Positions 21,005-31,825 of a stretch of 64,000 bases of DNA are shown here, piece after piece (position 1 is the first letter of the stretch; each line of letters starts with the position of its first letter). This DNA comes from Hemileia vastatrix. Taxonomy: Eukaryota; Basidiomycota; Pucciniomycetes; Pucciniales; Zaghouaniaceae. The notes below the pieces were generated by a model. It saw only the letters and a list, made by a program, of their open reading frames with translations, searched no databases and had not been told where the DNA came from. The position numbers and the translations under genes were made by a program. The stretch covers positions 31,695,501 through 31,759,500 of the forward strand of contig JASXTE010000005.1 of assembly GCA_030280995.1 (NCBI GenBank), read 5' to 3'.

Positions 21005-22529
21005 TCAATATTCAACTTGACTGTTTGTCAAAAGATCAGAACGGTGTACAAGTTTTTGCTGGTTGAATGGTTTTTCTTCTTCGCCCTCCTCTCCATCTTC
21101 TTTTTTCATTTCGAAAGTTTGGTTCCGTAAACTGTACTTAGAGACCCTTTGATGGAGATTTCTATCATTTTCTTCTGCGTTTTCCACCTTAATAACTACT
21201 TGCTCAAGAACCTTCTTCCTTTTTCTCGTTCTTGTACTGTCACCAAAATAAGGTGACATACCACTAGGTAAAGATCTTGGTTTATCTAAGAGAGTGGTTG
21301 ATATTTCCAGTAAAGGTTTAACTTCTTCATCCTCAAACTTCTTAGAGATTGTCACTGCGGATTTAGCTTTGCGTGATTTTGGCTTGAAATCAATACGCTT
21401 AGAAGGACATAAGTCTTCAATAGCTCCAACTGCACACTCGTTACATTTTGGGCCAACAGGAAGGCACATAACCTACACCAAGTTTTCGAGATAAATAGAC
21501 GTATAATTGTGGTTTACAAAAATATTCAAAAAAAATGAGCATGGAAGGAGATAGTCAAAAAGTGGACATTGACGAAATGGCTAGTCACCTGACCAAAGCC
21601 GACCAATAGATGATTAATTTCCTGATGTAGCCTACATGTGAGCCAATAGAGAGTGAGAAAAAAGTCGATGAGGGAAGAAAGTTTGAAAAAAAAAAAATCT
21701 AAAGACTATGAGTAATTCACGATTTGGGCAGCCAACTTTCCAAAGCAAGACGAGTCGCTTCAGGAGTTTTGGTGGGAGGGCGCTGCCAGCCAAGTCGATT
21801 GGTGATGCGATGGACATGTGTATCCACGCCAATGCCTTCGTTTAAGGACCAAGCAGCTGAAAGAGCAAGATAAGCCATTTTGGGACCGACACCTGTGAAG
21901 AGGCGGATCGATTAGTTGAGCCGGATATATGGAGATGCGTAGTCATTTAAGAAGACACACCCTTAATAGCTAATAGATCGTCTTTGGAAAAGGAGAAAAG
22001 AATAAAGAATGAGTACAGTGAGGATTGGAAGGAGGGAAATACAAAAACCTAGAGATTTAGGAACATCGTTGGCGTGATACTGGTGGAGATGGTCAGCCAT
22101 GAGTTTGATGTACTCGGCCTTGCGCCTCCAGAAACCGACTTTCTGGATTGCCGCTTCGATTTGCGGCAAGGATGCATTTCTGAGTGAATGAACCGAGATA
22201 TCACCTGGGAGGGAAGTGCGGAGATTGAAGACAGCCTGTGCAGTGACAGGGTCTTTGGTCTGACTGCTGAGCATGAGCGCGACTGGTGACGACGAACAGA
22301 CAACCGACCGACGAAAACATGTCCAAGAGACATTCAGCATGCAATCAGCAGACTAAAACACAAAACACCGACCAAGAATTGCCAACCGAGCCGCCGGCGG
22401 AGAAAGGGCCGGCAACTGCGGGTGCGACGAGGCGCAGCCCATGGTGTCGACTGGTGCTTGCAAAGCCTTGCGCTGGGTGCAGATCGCCTCATATGCCTCT
22501 TTCCAGCGCGGTGGACCCGGAGCAGACAT
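21005..22529 (-). CDS. NTH1: Endonuclease III-like DNA glycosylase/AP lyase, 6 exons, 364 aa
   Basis: Exons: 22529-22373, 22282-22049, 21981-21961 (21-nt microexon), 21892-21721, 21631-21589, 21472-21005; the spliced frame is 1095 nt and closes exactly. Landmarks: [30 protein letters not shown], helix-hairpin-helix IKGVGPK with the catalytic Lys at about 142, [13 protein letters not shown] with the catalytic Asp at about 161, LLVGFGQ, and a [4Fe-4S] cluster with Cys 212, 219, 222 and 231. The family removes oxidised pyrimidines and nicks at abasic sites in base-excision repair, in nucleus and mitochondria. The last Cys spacing is 8 rather than the usual 5 residues. A charged tail of about 130 residues follows the cluster. 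The start was chosen as the ATG just before the conserved region; an upstream exon carrying a targeting sequence is possible. Exons 1 and 2 are clearly more GC-rich than the surroundings. Confidence 0.93.
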
Positions 22530-22860
22530 GGTTTGAGAAGAATCACTTGCTGAAGACGAGAACAAAAAGAAGGATGAGAGGCAAGAGAGAGAGACGGGCC
22601 ACGTTAAGCTGTGTCCTTCTGAGTATATCAGATTAATGTTCCATGGATGCCTTCCACGGAAAAGGAACACATTCCTGTTTAGGAACACCAACCCTCTACA
22701 GTGATTAAACGCTTTCATTTTTTATAGCACCAACCGCAATATCAAACATTAACATCCAGTTCCATATGTGGCTCAAACACTGCACCCAAACTACGGTATG
22801 ACGCATTCGTATGTCAACGGAATTTTTATCTATCTTGAACAAACTTCCTTAGAGCATGTA
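22530..22860. other. NTH1 upstream region
   Basis: About 330 bp between the NTH1 start codon and the Tc1-type end. A pyrimidine-rich stretch ending in CAG lies at about 22546-22570 on the minus strand and could be a splice acceptor for an upstream, non-coding or targeting exon. No clear TATA box. Confidence 0.4.
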
Positions 22861-23705
22861 CAGTGCCCTACCAAAAGTCTGTGAACGGTCTTTTTTTGAT
22901 GTCACTCACTCAATATTGCTCAGAAAAACTTCTAGTTTTGTGTTCTGGTTCAAAAGCATGTTTCTAATCAAGATAATCATGTATAAATACAAAAACACTA
23001 TGATAACATAGAAATTAAATTGAAATCTAAAAAGCAAATTTTTCAGCTACCATAAATAAATGTTTTAGACAGGTGAAATACATACCATTAGATAGCCCAG
23101 ACATTATAGAATGTCTCCCCATAAGGAAATTTCAAAAATAAAAAAAATTTAAATATAAAATTTTCAAAAATAAAATAAGTCTCCTCTCCTCTCCTCCACT
23201 CCTGTAAACTACCAATGAGTTGATCCTCCATTGTTATCAATGACCATTTTCATCCTTGAAGGCATTGAGTTAACTAAATTTTCTAATTGAGTTAATGCGT
23301 AGTCATCCCAAGCTTGTTTTAATGCTTGTTGCATTTCAGTCACATTTTTAGGCTGGTATTTATCTTGCACATCACATTTGAGAGCTTTCCAGACTTTCTC
23401 AATAGAATTGAGGTCTGGAGATTGAGCTGGCCAGACTATCTTCTTATTTTTATGTTCTTCTCAGAAATTTTGTGATGCAAGGGCTTTGTGCACAGGGGTG
23501 TTGTCTTCCATTAACGTTAGGATATGTTGGGGGTCTTTTTTCTTAAGAAAAGGAACAAGAGTTTTCTCATATACATTTTTGATAAAATCGGCTGACTTTC
23601 TTTGTTTAGGAGGCAGAAAGATGAGGGGAAGTTTTGTTTTGTTGAAAAATGCACCCCAAACCATTGTTGATGTATGTCCACTCTTGAATGTGGGTTGAAG
23701 ACATT
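22861..23705 (-). mobile_element. Tc1/mariner element relic
   Basis: The left end reads TA then CAGTGCCCTACCAAAAGTCT, a typical Tc1-type terminal repeat. Inside lies the 3' part of a DDE transposase on the minus strand. The N-terminal half and the other terminal repeat are missing, because a MITE begins at 23706 and a gypsy LTR at 23969. Confidence 0.75.
23209..23705 (-). pseudogene. Tc1/mariner transposase, C-terminal part (DDE_3 type)
   Basis: The translated block has FKSGHTSTMVWGAF, MEDNTPVHKA (second catalytic Asp) and WPAQSPDLNSIEKVW (third catalytic position, Glu in the PDLNxIE context), ending at a TAG at 23209. One in-frame TGA interrupts it at 23461-23463. The N-terminal DNA-binding domain and first Asp are absent. 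A frame that continues upstream of 23705 is read-through into the MITE and not transposase. Confidence 0.85.
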
Positions 23706-23968
23706 CACCACACAATATGGGGGGCGGACTTGCGAGCAATTCCACAACCTTGGACCCAAACTCACCGTAGATTGAACACACATTGAGCTATTGATAAAGG
23801 AACCATACAATCAGGGATGAACACCACTCAGCAGAACAGTTTTAGGTGGGTGTTCAAGTAGAGTTCAGTATGGGTTCAGTATGAGTTCAGTCTGAGTTCC
23901 ATCTGAGTTCCATCTGACTTCCATGTGAGTTCAGGATGAGGACTTGCTAGCAAGTCCACCCCCTATAT
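23706..23968 (-). mobile_element. CACTA-ended MITE, copy 1 (truncated by an LTR)
   Basis: Starts CACCACACAATATGGGGGG at 23706 inside the Tc1 transposase. It carries a degraded inner palindrome at the left (GGACTTGCGAGCAATTCC) and a perfect one at the right (GGACTTGCTAGCAAGTCC). The last roughly nine bases of the right end are lost where the Gypsy-2 LTR begins at 23969. It lies in inverted orientation to copy 2 at 31826-32086. No open reading frame of note. The middle has six or so short GAGTTCAGT/GAGTTCCAT repeats. Confidence 0.8.
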
Positions 23969-25145
23969 TGTCAGTATAGTCTAGTGTATAAGTATGATAT
24001 AATAGTGTTATTTTATGGTCCTACTACTTATTTATAAATGATTTAGTGATTAAACCTCAGGGGAAGACTAATAGAATAGTTATACTCAAATAAAACTCAC
24101 AATACTTGGATTTAAATGCGTGCTAGTGGTGGAAAATAGAAGAATAAAATATAGTTATAGCTTTTATAAAGATAATATCAATTTATAAGGGCTTTATAAT
24201 ATATTTCTGAATGCTAATAATTGTATTGTAGTGTTTGTTTGAAGTGTAGTAATTGAATGATGATAATAAACCGTCAAAATCCCTCCTTACTTATACCCAA
24301 ATCCACTGGAGTGCACAGACCTTCAATCCAGATGATGTCACTGCTATCCCCGGCAATTACAGCACTGTGAGGGCCCATCACCTCCCCATGGCGTCCACTT
24401 CAAGCAGTTTCAACACCCAGACCTCCAGTAAGGACCCTCCATCACTATTAATAATAACACAGAGTCATACCATAAATAGAAAACCCAGAAACAAGCGGAT
24501 ACCATAAAGAAACAGGTAAAATAAATGATCAAAAAGAGATTTAATGAAACTAAAAGCATATAAAGGAAACAAATAAAATGTCCAAGCCCCCAATAACATC
24601 CCCAAGCATCCACATTAACCCAAAAACATCTTTCCAACCCATAAATCCGTGAATAACCATCCAAGGAAGTAATTTTAGTTGTCCAAACTGGGTGTATGCG
24701 CCTGATATAGGTGTCTATGCTTCTGTAGCCATTGTGAGTCCACTGATTTCGTCCATATGACCTAAAATAAGCAGAAAAACAAAGGTTATAGGCTATTAAG
24801 GGGCTAAAACCCACTTATATACCTAAATATACATAATATACTGCATATTTCACTGAATATGAGATTTATGTATACATATAAGCTTATGTATGTCAATAAT
24901 TACTTCATATCACTTAAGATAAGTATATTATGACTCCATTAACACCTTAATAAGTATTATTAGGCCATGGATAAGCTATTTAAACTATTATAAATTATAT
25001 AATAGAATAATAATTATATATATATATAATAAAATAATATATATTATTATTTTAACATTATTTTTAAGATATAAGCTTAATCTAGTTAAGGTTATCTTAT
25101 TTTAAGCATAAGAAATACTCAGTCCTAAGGATATTTAGGCTGACA
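23969..25145 (-). repeat. Gypsy-2 3' LTR (1177 bp)
   Basis: TGTCAG...CTGACA ends. It contains the TATA-like TATATAAG at 24814-24821 (minus strand). This LTR is the empty-site version for the MITE found in the other LTR. The intact join lies near 24150. Confidence 0.92.
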
Positions 25146-25262
25146 CTCCCTCACCCCAAAAAAAAACAATAAAAAAAATGTTAAGACATTTTAATTAAAA
25201 CTAAGGAGTGAAATAATAAAATAAAAAATAATTTTTATAATACATATACTGAATGAACAGTA

Positions 25263-28200
25263 TTATTTAGATTTAGATTTTTTCAAGAGATTTTTAAGAT
25301 CAGAGATTTCATTTTCTGGAATCCACTGGTCATATTCACTTGATTTATTTTTAAATCTTAATTGATACTCAACTCCCTTTTCTTTAGTAAGGTGTCTCTT
25401 TTTAAGTATCTTTTCAATTTCTGCCTTTTCAACTATTTCTTCAGGTTGCTGTTTATGCCTTCCTGATATTCTTGGAAATAGAGCAATATCATTAGAATGG
25501 TATGGTTTTATAAGAGAAATAGGAAATACTGGATGTTTTCTATCATAAGGTGCATATAGAATAACCTCAACAGCATTATTACCAACCATCTTTTTAACTA
25601 CAAATGGTCCAATGAATGGATCCTTCAATTTAACATTACCATTTAAATTGAAATGTAGCATTGAAATAAGTACTTCATCACCCTCTTTGAACATTTGTTC
25701 TTTATGGGCTTTATCCCATCTTTTCTTTTCATACTCAAAAGCCTTATTTATACATTCTTGAGCATGTTTTCTGCATAATTCCTGCATCTGAAGAATAGAT
25801 TTAGTACCTGGATGAATATCCAATCTAGGTAACTTATTAAGAGTTTTAGCAGGGGTATTAGGTACATAACCCAACCATAACTCAAATGGCTTTTTGCCAG
25901 TGACAGAATGTACTGTACTATTATATGCAAATTCTAAACCTGGGATAAGGGTTACCCAATCATGCGTGAATTTGTCATTGTCTTTAAAATTAAGACCAAA
26001 AGCACAGTATCTTCTTATCATATCTTCTAAGGTTTGTATCATTCTTTCTGCTAGCCCATCAGTTTGTGGATGGTGTGCTGTAGAAAGTTTTAATTGACAC
26101 CCTGAAACATCCATAAGTGACGTCCAGAACTCAGAAGTAAATTTAGGATCTCTGTCAGAAACTATTGCTTTGGGGAAACCTGCTGTATTTAACATTTGTG
26201 TCCACCATAAAAAAGCTAAGTCCTTTGCAGAAACCTCTTTGTGGGTAGGAATAAATTTACACATTTTTGTAAATCTATCTACAATTACCCAGCAGGAGTT
26301 ATAACTCTTATGCCCTGCTATTGGCAAACCTGTTACAAAGTCCATGTTAATGATTTCCCATGGAGCTTTTGGTTGCTCAATTTGTTGTAATAAACCAGCT
26401 CTTTTTCCTGTTAATCTTTTAGATTTTTGACAAGAATCACATGTTTCAACATATTTCTGAACATCCTCAGACATGTTAATCCACCAAGCTGTGTTTCTTA
26501 CTCTGGTTAATGTTTTATGGTAGTCAAAATGACCTGCTAATATATCATCATGACATATACTTAACATTAACTCCTTCATTGAAGGGGGAATTACAATTAA
26601 ATTACTTAATTTTTTCCTGTAATATATAAAACCATCCTCAATGGAAAATTTTCCTTTCTCTAATGCCTCTTTATACTTAATTGGTAATGTTTTTATTAAA
26701 ACATTCATTGAAGCATTAGATGGATCATTTAATATTGTAGTTAATTTACTTAAGTCAGGATCTGAATTATAATTATCAAGAATTGATTGCATAAATTCAT
26801 CCTCAAGATCTACAATATACATGCCATAAATGTTAATAATCTCTGACTCAGGAACATAAGCAGGATTATCATCATTATTAGGCAGAGGTACTCTAGATAA
26901 CAGATCTACATTAGAGTGCAAGGTTCCTGCTCTATGTGTAATAGTCATCCGTCCTCTGTATTCTTGTACAGCTAATTGCCATCTAAACATGTGTCTATTA
27001 GGAGTTTTCATGTTTAAGAGTGACTTAACTGCACTACAGTCAGTTATTAACTCAAATTTTTGGTCTTCAAGGTAATAATGTAGCTTCTCAAGAGCCCATA
27101 CTACTGCCAAACATTCAAGTTGAGTAGCACCATATTTTAATTCACCACTTCTCAGAGTACGTGAAATATAGCAGATTACTACTTCTGACATTTTACCTTC
27201 AATAAGTTGTTTTTGATGTAAAGAAGCACCCAGTCCAATAAAACTTGCATCTGTATATAATACAAAAGGTAATTGGAAATCTGGTAATCCCAAGATAGGA
27301 GCTGTCATTAAACATTCTTTCAACTTATTAAAAGCTTGTTGTCTTTCATTATTCCAAATGAAAGCTTCTGATTTCTTTATCAGTGTGGTCAGTGGTGCAG
27401 CAATTGATTGGTAGTTTTTTATATATTGTCTATAATAACCACACATTCCAAGAAAAGATTGTACATCCTTCACATTTTGAGGAATGCCAATATTCTTTAT
27501 TGCAGCCACTTTATTTTGGTCTACACATATTTGTAAGCCAGATACAATATGACCAAGCACTTTTAAAGATTCAAACCCAAATTTACATTTTTTCAATGCA
27601 AGGGTCATTTTTATTTCATCCATTTTCTGAAATACTTTCCTTAAATGGATTAAGTGTTCATCAAAAGTTTTAGACAACACTATGATGTCATCAATGTATA
27701 CCATTAACCATCCCTCAATCATTTCATTATGGAATGTTATATCCATTAACTTTTGAAATACTGATGGAGCATTTTTTGGTCCAAATGGCATTCTGACATA
27801 CTTATAAATTCCCATGTGTGTTGTTATCAAAAAAAAGTTCTGTGAATTCTTTTCAACAGGAATTTGATGGTACCCTTTATTTCCATCTAGGCAACTTATA
27901 TATTTAGCACCTTTAAGGGTAGCATGTATAGAGGCAATCCTTGGAAAGGGATAGATATCATCTACTGTAAATGTATTTAATGCTCTATAATCACCACACA
28001 GTCTTGCTTTATCTTGTTCATAAGAAATCAGCACAGGTGATATTACACAATATTTTGGTGTAGTTTCAACCTTCTCAAGAATGTTCATTTTTAATAACAT
28101 CTTAATATTATCCTCTATGTCTTTCCTCTTCATTGGTGAAGCAGGGTATGGTTTCTTTTTAAGACTAGCAGGAATATTATCCATATCACAGGTTAAACTA

Positions 28201-31130
28201 ATTTTCATTTCATGATCTTTTACAAGGCCAAGTTCATTTGTACCATGTGCAAAAGCCATTGGAAAAGCTTTAATTAATTCCAAAATATTATCTTTCTCAG
28301 TTTCACTTATCTGAGTGCCAAATGATGCTTTTGAAATTTCTGTTTCCAGAAGTTCCAACTCATTGGATTCTCTTCCTTTAGACGGGGAATTTGTTACTGA
28401 CTCAATGTGTAAGACAGTGTTAAAAGAATTTATTTTAAATTTCCTTTTACCATTCATGCCAATTGTAAAATTGTTATTAGCAGGGTCTAATTTTACACCA
28501 AATTTATTCAGAATATCATTTCCAATGATAAAACAGTTACTACAATTTGTATTATCCATTACTACAAAGTCACAAGTTACCCTTACATAACCATGTTGGT
28601 GTTTAAAGAAAACAGCAGCTTTGTATTTACCAATGGGGTGTAGTACTGATCCAAAACCTCTCCAATTTTTATTCTGAAGTGGTTCAAGCTTAAACTTATA
28701 TTCACTATCAATTTTCTGTAATGTATTAGTGGAAACAACTGAACCAGCAGCTCCTGTGTCCAATACTATATTAACATTTTCACCAGAAATGATAGCTGGA
28801 ACCGTGATAGGTGTCATTCTAAAGTTATCAGCTTGTATATCCTTAATGATTTCAGCATCCTCAAAATTCATTAAAGATTCATTTGAGTCCATATTTAATA
28901 TTGGATTTTCAAAGATGGACAAATCATCTTCCAACATACAGACTTCATTTTCATCACTATATGAGATATTGCTGTCATAATCACTTGATTCTTTACTTTT
29001 TTCAGTTTCAGTTTCAGATTCACGTTGATTTTCAACAATATTTATGTTTTTCTCACATTTGTGACCTTTGACCCAAGGTTTGTTACACTTATAACAAGTA
29101 TTTGTTTCATACTTTTTAGGTACTACAGGTGCAGTAGGTTTTTTCTGCTTCTCCTGAAGTGTTTTTGAATTCTGAGTTTTTACAGGTTCAACATTTTGCT
29201 TATAAGTGGAATACCTTGATTCATACTTATGGTTTAATAATATTTCATTGCAAATATTAATAAAGTCAGAATATTCAGTAACATTTAATGTTCTAGCTAC
29301 AACAATGTCTCTGACAGATATAGGTAATTTGTATATTATCTTATCTTTCCATAAGTTAAAATCCATATGAGGCTCAATGGCTTTTAATATTTTGTTTAAA
29401 TTCATTAAAAATACCATAGGTTTGTCACCATTCAACGGATTATACCTAGTCTTCTCATACAGTCTCTGCTGAGTAAGCCTGAATTTAGAACCTCCAAATT
29501 GTTTTTCAATAAGTTGTTTCCATTCAGCCCAAGAGTAGTCTCTACCCTCACTTAAGACAGCTTCAAACCATAATAAAGCAACATCCTTAAATAAAGAAAT
29601 TAATTTTGATGTTATCTCTTCATCTGGTAACTTATATGAGAATTTCAAGTTGTCAATTCTTTGAATAAAATGTTGCCAATCAGAGCTGGCTTCCCCATCA
29701 TAAGTTGGGTACTGATCTATCTTAGGCCAGTTCTTCTGATTGGATTTTATCTCACTAATCTTAGGTAAATTCAACAACTCATTCACTTTTGATAAATGGT
29801 CTTGTATTTCTTCCTGCACGGATTTGTGACTTACATTTTCAGATTTGACACTACCACCAGATGGTTTCAATTGTGGTGGTATAGGGAAGGAATGAGATTC
29901 ACTTTTGCCAATGAAAGGATTATTATTATATTGATTATACTTATGATTATCCTGGTTTATTAGTAGATTGGCAGTTTCAATCTCAACTTTAGTTAATCTT
30001 TGTAGCAACTCAGAGACACTTTGATTTGTCTGTGCAAAAGATAACTTTGTTCTTGATTCAGTCTTTAATAAGTGTGTTTCATATAATTTTTCTAACTCAC
30101 AAAATTTGTTTGAAAGGTCATTATATTTATTACTCAATGAATCATATTTAAGAGTTAGAGACAAATGTTCTTTCTCTAATTCTTTATTACGTGTTGCTAA
30201 TTGAGAAATGTTCAATGTTAAGGATGAAATTGTATCACTAGTGAGTTTAACTGTCTGTTCCTCACAATCAGTCATTCTATTCCACAATGCTGAAACAATT
30301 CTATGGACAGTTGGATTATTGTTAAAATATTCCATGTCCTCCTTTTCAATTCTCTCACTCTCCTGTGAACTTCTCATCTCACTAGTAGGTGATTGCAACT
30401 GAGGATTAACTGTATTATCATTGTATATAGTACTGTTATTATGGACAAAAGACAAGTCAGGTGTATCTACTCTAAAACCTAAATTTCTTAAATCCTCCTC
30501 TATTTTTTGTACAGATTTAACATCAATAGAATTACCTATATTGTAATTATCAGTATTATGTCTAATCTGAGAGGGTAAGTTACTTACCAAGGGATGGTTG
30601 CCAGTCCTGATTTTTGGCGCTTTTTTCCCTTGTAAGGGTGAGCTGAGGAAGTCAGATGAGGGGGTGGATCCCTGTTGCAACTGTGGCTTGTCCACTGTTG
30701 GTGAAACCAGTCCCATTTCCATTTGTCTACCAGGATTTTCTCCTGGGAGTGAGTGGACCCTCCTTGGGTAGGGGGTTGCTGATTTGATTGACTGGGCTGG
30801 CCTCCCTTTAATTCTGCCATTGCCTGATTCATCTGCTGAAATCCTACCTTGCAATTGTTTTACAACTGCTCTACCTCTTTGAACATGAGAGATTTTGATT
30901 CCTCTAGCTTCAGAACCTGTTTGGCCAGGTGGGACAGTTGATCCTGAAGAGGAGGAGACGTCTTTTTGATAGTTATCTTTTTTAAGAGGGCGTCCTTTTC
31001 CTCTATACTCATGCTTTCTGGCTGGGGGTACTGTTGTCCCTCCATGGTGATGTCCTGGAAAGTTTTTGTTAGCTTTAGACCTGGTATTATAAGCAGGCTG
31101 TTCACTTACACTGTCCTGGGGAGCAATCAT
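25263..31130 (-). CDS. Gypsy-2 gag-pol polyprotein, 1955 aa, uninterrupted
   Basis: Domains in order: basic Ser/Pro-rich N-terminus, long coiled-coil gag region (about 270-440), capsid-like block (about 470-640), zinc knuckle CYKCNKPWVKGHKC (about 677), aspartic protease LDTGAAGSVVS (about 790), RT with YIDD (about 1144), RNase H with YTDASFIGLG (about 1290), integrase HHCC zinc domain, then DDE with MDFVTGLP (Asp about 1595), SDRDPKFTSEFW (Asp about 1659) and ERMIQTLED (Glu about 1693), a GPF module, and a C-terminal chromodomain-like segment (about 1895-1945, RFKNKSSEYDQWIPE). Gag and pol are fused with no frameshift or stop, which is common in fungal chromoviruses. The frame suggests that this copy could still make proteins. 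The start was chosen as the first Met after the leader. Confidence 0.93.
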   Translation of the reverse strand: MIAPQDSVSEQPAYNTRSKANKNFPGHHHGGTTVPPARKHEYRGKGRPLKKDNYQKDVSSSSGSTVPPGQTGSEARGIKISHVQRGRAVVKQLQGRISADESGNGRIKGRPAQSIKSATPYPRRVHSLPGENPGRQMEMGLVSPTVDKPQLQQGSTPSSDFLSSPLQGKKAPKIRTGNHPLVSNLPSQIRHNTDNYNIGNSIDVKSVQKIEEDLRNLGFRVDTPDLSFVHNNSTIYNDNTVNPQLQSPTSEMRSSQESERIEKEDMEYFNNNPTVHRIVSALWNRMTDCEEQTVKLTSDTISSLTLNISQLATRNKELEKEHLSLTLKYDSLSNKYNDLSNKFCELEKLYETHLLKTESRTKLSFAQTNQSVSELLQRLTKVEIETANLLINQDNHKYNQYNNNPFIGKSESHSFPIPPQLKPSGGSVKSENVSHKSVQEEIQDHLSKVNELLNLPKISEIKSNQKNWPKIDQYPTYDGEASSDWQHFIQRIDNLKFSYKLPDEEITSKLISLFKDVALLWFEAVLSEGRDYSWAEWKQLIEKQFGGSKFRLTQQRLYEKTRYNPLNGDKPMVFLMNLNKILKAIEPHMDFNLWKDKIIYKLPISVRDIVVARTLNVTEYSDFINICNEILLNHKYESRYSTYKQNVEPVKTQNSKTLQEKQKKPTAPVVPKKYETNTCYKCNKPWVKGHKCEKNINIVENQRESETETEKSKESSDYDSNISYSDENEVCMLEDDLSIFENPILNMDSNESLMNFEDAEIIKDIQADNFRMTPITVPAIISGENVNIVLDTGAAGSVVSTNTLQKIDSEYKFKLEPLQNKNWRGFGSVLHPIGKYKAAVFFKHQHGYVRVTCDFVVMDNTNCSNCFIIGNDILNKFGVKLDPANNNFTIGMNGKRKFKINSFNTVLHIESVTNSPSKGRESNELELLETEISKASFGTQISETEKDNILELIKAFPMAFAHGTNELGLVKDHEMKISLTCDMDNIPASLKKKPYPASPMKRKDIEDNIKMLLKMNILEKVETTPKYCVISPVLISYEQDKARLCGDYRALNTFTVDDIYPFPRIASIHATLKGAKYISCLDGNKGYHQIPVEKNSQNFFLITTHMGIYKYVRMPFGPKNAPSVFQKLMDITFHNEMIEGWLMVYIDDIIVLSKTFDEHLIHLRKVFQKMDEIKMTLALKKCKFGFESLKVLGHIVSGLQICVDQNKVAAIKNIGIPQNVKDVQSFLGMCGYYRQYIKNYQSIAAPLTTLIKKSEAFIWNNERQQAFNKLKECLMTAPILGLPDFQLPFVLYTDASFIGLGASLHQKQLIEGKMSEVVICYISRTLRSGELKYGATQLECLAVVWALEKLHYYLEDQKFELITDCSAVKSLLNMKTPNRHMFRWQLAVQEYRGRMTITHRAGTLHSNVDLLSRVPLPNNDDNPAYVPESEIINIYGMYIVDLEDEFMQSILDNYNSDPDLSKLTTILNDPSNASMNVLIKTLPIKYKEALEKGKFSIEDGFIYYRKKLSNLIVIPPSMKELMLSICHDDILAGHFDYHKTLTRVRNTAWWINMSEDVQKYVETCDSCQKSKRLTGKRAGLLQQIEQPKAPWEIINMDFVTGLPIAGHKSYNSCWVIVDRFTKMCKFIPTHKEVSAKDLAFLWWTQMLNTAGFPKAIVSDRDPKFTSEFWTSLMDVSGCQLKLSTAHHPQTDGLAERMIQTLEDMIRRYCAFGLNFKDNDKFTHDWVTLIPGLEFAYNSTVHSVTGKKPFELWLGYVPNTPAKTLNKLPRLDIHPGTKSILQMQELCRKHAQECINKAFEYEKKRWDKAHKEQMFKEGDEVLISMLHFNLNGNVKLKDPFIGPFVVKKMVGNNAVEVILYAPYDRKHPVFPISLIKPYHSNDIALFPRISGRHKQQPEEIVEKAEIEKILKKRHLTKEKGVEYQLRFKNKSSEYDQWIPENEISDLKNLLKKSKSK
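30584..31105 (-). CDS. Alternative-frame ORF overlapping Gypsy-2 gag (two segments split by one stop)
   Basis: Relative to the gag frame this ORF has the same offset as in Gypsy-1 and Gypsy-5. It reads an IKKTSPPLQDQLSHLAKQV heptad region, one TAA near 30860, then MNQAMAELKG, a Pro/Gln stretch, DKWKWDWFHQQW and a PYKGKKRQK basic motif. Gypsy-5 has IKKMPLSQQVKNL, KWQWDWLNTQW and PYQGGKRKRK in the matching order. The shared motifs in the non-gag frame are notable because the elements are well diverged. Whether it is translated is unknown. Confidence 0.45.
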
Positions 31131-31640
31131 ATTGTTCAGAATAACAATATTTTACGTCTACAAAAGGAAAAAACTCTGTGGAATTAGTAGACAAATAATA
31201 TTAGCAATTATATTAATAATAAAAAAGCAATGGAGCTTACCCTGAATTTATATCTTTATTTATTTAAATAAAATATAGAAAAATTTGAAAAAATCTGTTA
31301 AAAATATAATAATAAGTTTAACTAGACCTCTATAAGGGTGAATAATTAGCTTACCAAGCTTTAGCCAAATACCAATTTAATTGGGTGTTATATTGGTGTC
31401 CAAATACCAAGTGAAATTGGGTTTATATTGGGTACAGTTACTACTGTAAATATCTAATTTTTATGGTAAAAAATTAGTACAATTATTATAAGGGTTCTTT
31501 TCCGCAATCAATGAGTTATGATGACCCACTAATATGCAGCAGACCCAAATATTTGGTTAATTTTGAGCTGTACTAAGGTAAAAATCACGTCCCAAGGCTT
31601 ATACTAAATAATAAGTAAAATATAAGGAAAGACCCCCAAT
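31131..31640 (-). other. Gypsy-2 5' leader
   Basis: Non-coding leader between 5' LTR and gag. It contains two close copies of a CCAAATACCAA...AATTGGGT...TATATTGG unit (about 31368-31430) with internal CCAA/TTGG inversion, a smaller analogue of the Gypsy-1/5 hairpin array. Confidence 0.6.
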
Positions 31641-31825
31641 TGTCAGTATAGTCTAGTATATAAGTATGATATAATAGTGTTATTTTATGGTCCTACTACT
31701 TATTAATAAATGATTTAGTGATTAAACCTCAGGGGAAGATTAATAAAATAGTTATACTCAAATAAAACTCACAATACTTGGATTTAAATGCGTGCTAGTG
31801 GTGGAAAATAGAAGAATAAAATATA

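Noticed and set aside
22286..22636. Plus-strand open frame of 116 codons
   Set aside because: It is antisense to NTH1 exons 1-2; GC-rich sequence makes chance open frames longer.
23706..23781. Transposase N-terminal extension reading upstream of 23705
   Set aside because: These residues come from translating the MITE terminal repeat, so they are read-through.
24253..24814. Open frames duplicated at 32189-32750
   Set aside because: They lie inside the two Gypsy-2 LTRs; the duplication is due to the LTR pair and not to a gene family.
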